Source: Deferribacteres bacterium (lineage in GTDB: Bacteria > Nitrospirota > Thermodesulfovibrionia > UBA6902). Taken from it: a stretch of 6,901 nucleotides of DNA. The notes under the pieces were generated by a model, which saw only the letters and a program-made list of their open reading frames with translations, did no database searches and was not told the origin of the DNA. Positions 6,111 to 6,901 of this stretch are shown piece after piece. The position numbers were made by a program, and so were the translations under genes. Location: NCBI GenBank assembly GCA_030598625.1, contig JAUVPO010000104.1:1-6901 (forward strand). The letters run 5' to 3'. Every line of letters starts with the position of its first letter. The stretch's first letter is position 1.

Positions 6111-6377
6111 ATGATTAATAACCCGGACCAGAAGCCTAAGACCGAAAAAGAAAAAAAGGGCGATTTTATACGCTATATCGGCATAGCAAGCACTGTCGGT
6201 ATAAATATGGTTGCAAGCACGTTTGTGGGTTTTGCGCTGGGCTACTGGGTCATCGATAAATACCTGAACTCGCACCCGTGGTTTACAATTATACTTACGT
6301 TTTTAGGCATTGTGGCGGGTTTCAGGCACTTATTCAGGATTGCTCAAAAGGCCGGGGAAAAGAATGATGATCAATGA
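6111..6377 (+). CDS. atpZ: AtpZ/AtpI-type F0F1 ATP synthase accessory protein
   Basis: This is a small membrane protein of the family often annotated as putative F0F1-ATPase subunit (ATPase_gene1 type), usually encoded just ahead of the ATP synthase genes. Proposed roles in the family are help with assembly of the c-ring or ion (Mg/Ca) transport. The 88-residue product has a charged N-terminus (residues 1-18, rich in Lys and Glu) and two hydrophobic helices of about 22-47 and 57-76. Between them is the family pattern GFALGYWVIDKYLNSHPWFTIILTFLGIVAGF. The start is ATG at 6111, with no Shine-Dalgarno sequence in front. It lies 6 bases before the next gene and is divergent from uppP across a palindrome. 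Length and motif agree with the family. The symbol is by analogy. Confidence 0.82.
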   Translation: MINNPDQKPKTEKEKKGDFIRYIGIASTVGINMVASTFVGFALGYWVIDKYLNSHPWFTIILTFLGIVAGFRHLFRIAQKAGEKNDDQ

Positions 6378-6383
6378 TTAACT

Positions 6384-6737
6384 ATGGAAATTTTGAAGAA
6401 TGTATTCAAAAAAAGTCTGTTTGTTATTTTACCGGCAATTGTTTTATCCGCGTTTCTGATTGAGCCCCGGAAAATCCCGTTGGGCATACTGATGGGATGG
6501 TTGCTCGGGATGTTTAATTTAAGGCAGCTTACAAGGAATATCGAGGGGCTTATTGGTTCGGAAAAGGCCACTGTCAAACTGGTTTTCCTGAGTATGACCC
6601 GGCTGCTGGTCTTGTTTGCCGCTATTTTTCTCCTGGTTTATTACAGGGTAGTCAATGTATTCGGGCTACTGTTCGGGTTCACGGTTGTTTTTACTTTAAT
6701 ACTGATTGAAGGGGCCAGGGTGGGAAAGTCACAATAA
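6384..6737 (+). CDS. atpI: ATP synthase subunit I (AtpI-like) membrane protein
   Basis: The 117-residue, very hydrophobic product has four predicted membrane helices at about 9-26, 31-48, 66-86 and 89-108. It carries the small-residue pattern of the ATP synthase I chain family (IPLGILMGWLLGMFNLRQL at 31-49, with the polar loop before helix 3). AtpI is not part of the finished enzyme but helps assemble the c-ring. The start is ATG at 6384, six bases after the atpZ stop, so the two genes are almost surely one operon. No clear Shine-Dalgarno sequence is visible. In many Gram-negative relatives atpB (subunit a) and atpE (subunit c) follow directly. Here a convergent gene follows instead. Sequence conservation in this family is low, so the call rests on topology, size and the partner gene. 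Confidence 0.75.
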   Translation: MEILKNVFKKSLFVILPAIVLSAFLIEPRKIPLGILMGWLLGMFNLRQLTRNIEGLIGSEKATVKLVFLSMTRLLVLFAAIFLLVYYRVVNVFGLLFGFTVVFTLILIEGARVGKSQ

Positions 6738-6762
6738 ACATAACGTCCCCTATCTTCTTTCC

Positions 6763-6901
6763 TCACTTTTTCAATTCAATAACCAAAACATGTTGGTCAG
6801 TGGTTCCGATAACCTCCAAAGCATGCGTCTTTCCATTAGGAGACCAAAGCAGCTTGCCAGCTGGGAACTCCTTCTCCGAGATCTTGCCATCAGGTGAAGT
6901 A
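6763..6901 (-). CDS. C-terminal end of a cupin-like protein (5' part outside window)
   Basis: An open minus-strand frame enters from the right edge and ends at TGA (6763-6765), giving the last 45 residues. The segment reads SPDGKISEKEFPAGKLLWSP, then NGKTHALEVIGTTD and finally HVLVIELKK. This resembles the second half of small one-domain cupins. In those proteins a PDGK turn, an AG-x-x-x-W strand, a conserved His and a final VIELK strand are typical. His26 of the fragment would be the metal-site His of cupin motif 2, although the usual following Asn is not evident. Metal binding and function cannot be judged from this fragment. The gene is convergent with atpI, 25 bases away, and a plus-strand frame over the same bases shows no protein-like pattern. 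I consider the coding call likely and the cupin call moderate. Confidence 0.55.
   Translation of the reverse strand, partial: TSPDGKISEKEFPAGKLLWSPNGKTHALEVIGTTDQHVLVIELKK

Noticed and set aside
6012..6275. A minus-strand 87-codon frame upstream of uppP
   Set aside because: It is antisense to atpZ and reads through the REP-like palindrome; its product has no recognisable motif.
6706..6897. A plus-strand 63-codon frame after atpI
   Set aside because: It overlaps the end of atpI, has no ribosome site and has a low-complexity product. The minus-strand frame over the same bases reads as a cupin-like C-terminus.

Overview
The window looks like a chromosomal stretch from a Gram-negative bacterium. 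It has an outer-membrane PagL-like barrel, a periplasmic LolA, a YibQ-type envelope protein, UppP, FtsK and the start of an F-type ATP synthase cluster. GC content is moderate (by eye, mid-40s percent). The combination of a UpxY/NusG-like antiterminator, AtpZ/AtpI and degenerate heptanucleotide repeats suggests an environmental Nitrospirota or Desulfobacterota-like organism. That placement is an inference from gene content and is not proven.

Layout. Positions 1-1364 (minus strand) hold a 49-residue protein I do not recognise, a UpxY/RfaH-like NusG paralogue and a PagL-family outer-membrane barrel that runs off the left edge. A TATAAT box lies upstream of the small gene. Positions 1509-5996 (minus strand) hold a compact envelope and cell-cycle cluster, in transcription order uppP, ftsK, lolA, yibQ. 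uppP and ftsK overlap by 22 bases and ftsK and lolA by 3, so translational coupling is likely. Positions 6012-6110 are a divergent intergenic region with a strong palindrome (6045-6072). Positions 6111-6737 (plus strand) encode AtpZ- and AtpI-like accessory subunits of ATP synthase. Positions 6763-6901 (minus strand) hold the C-terminal end of a convergent gene that looks like a small cupin protein.

How the genes fit together. UppP recycles the undecaprenyl carrier for wall and surface polymers, FtsK clears chromosomes from the septum, LolA ferries lipoproteins to the outer membrane, and YibQ is an envelope deacetylase-like protein. The left-hand genes may be the leader of a surface-polysaccharide or lipid A modification operon governed by the specialised antiterminator, with the rest of that operon outside the window.

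Points that stand out: (i) lolA is bracketed by degenerate 7-base tandem repeats, one set inside its coding start and the other containing its stop codon; (ii) the PagL-like protein keeps the His-x-Ser pair but has Asn where the catalytic Glu of Pseudomonas PagL lies; (iii) an unrecognised 49-residue protein with a strong ribosome binding site precedes upxY; (iv) a 12-bp REP-like palindrome sits between uppP and atpZ; (v) atpB does not follow atpI. I see no RNA gene, CRISPR array, insertion sequence or convincing intrinsic terminator, and no gene-free stretch exceeds 300 bases. I see no clear evidence of an entirely new multi-gene system. The most promising candidate is the small protein/UpxY/PagL leader.
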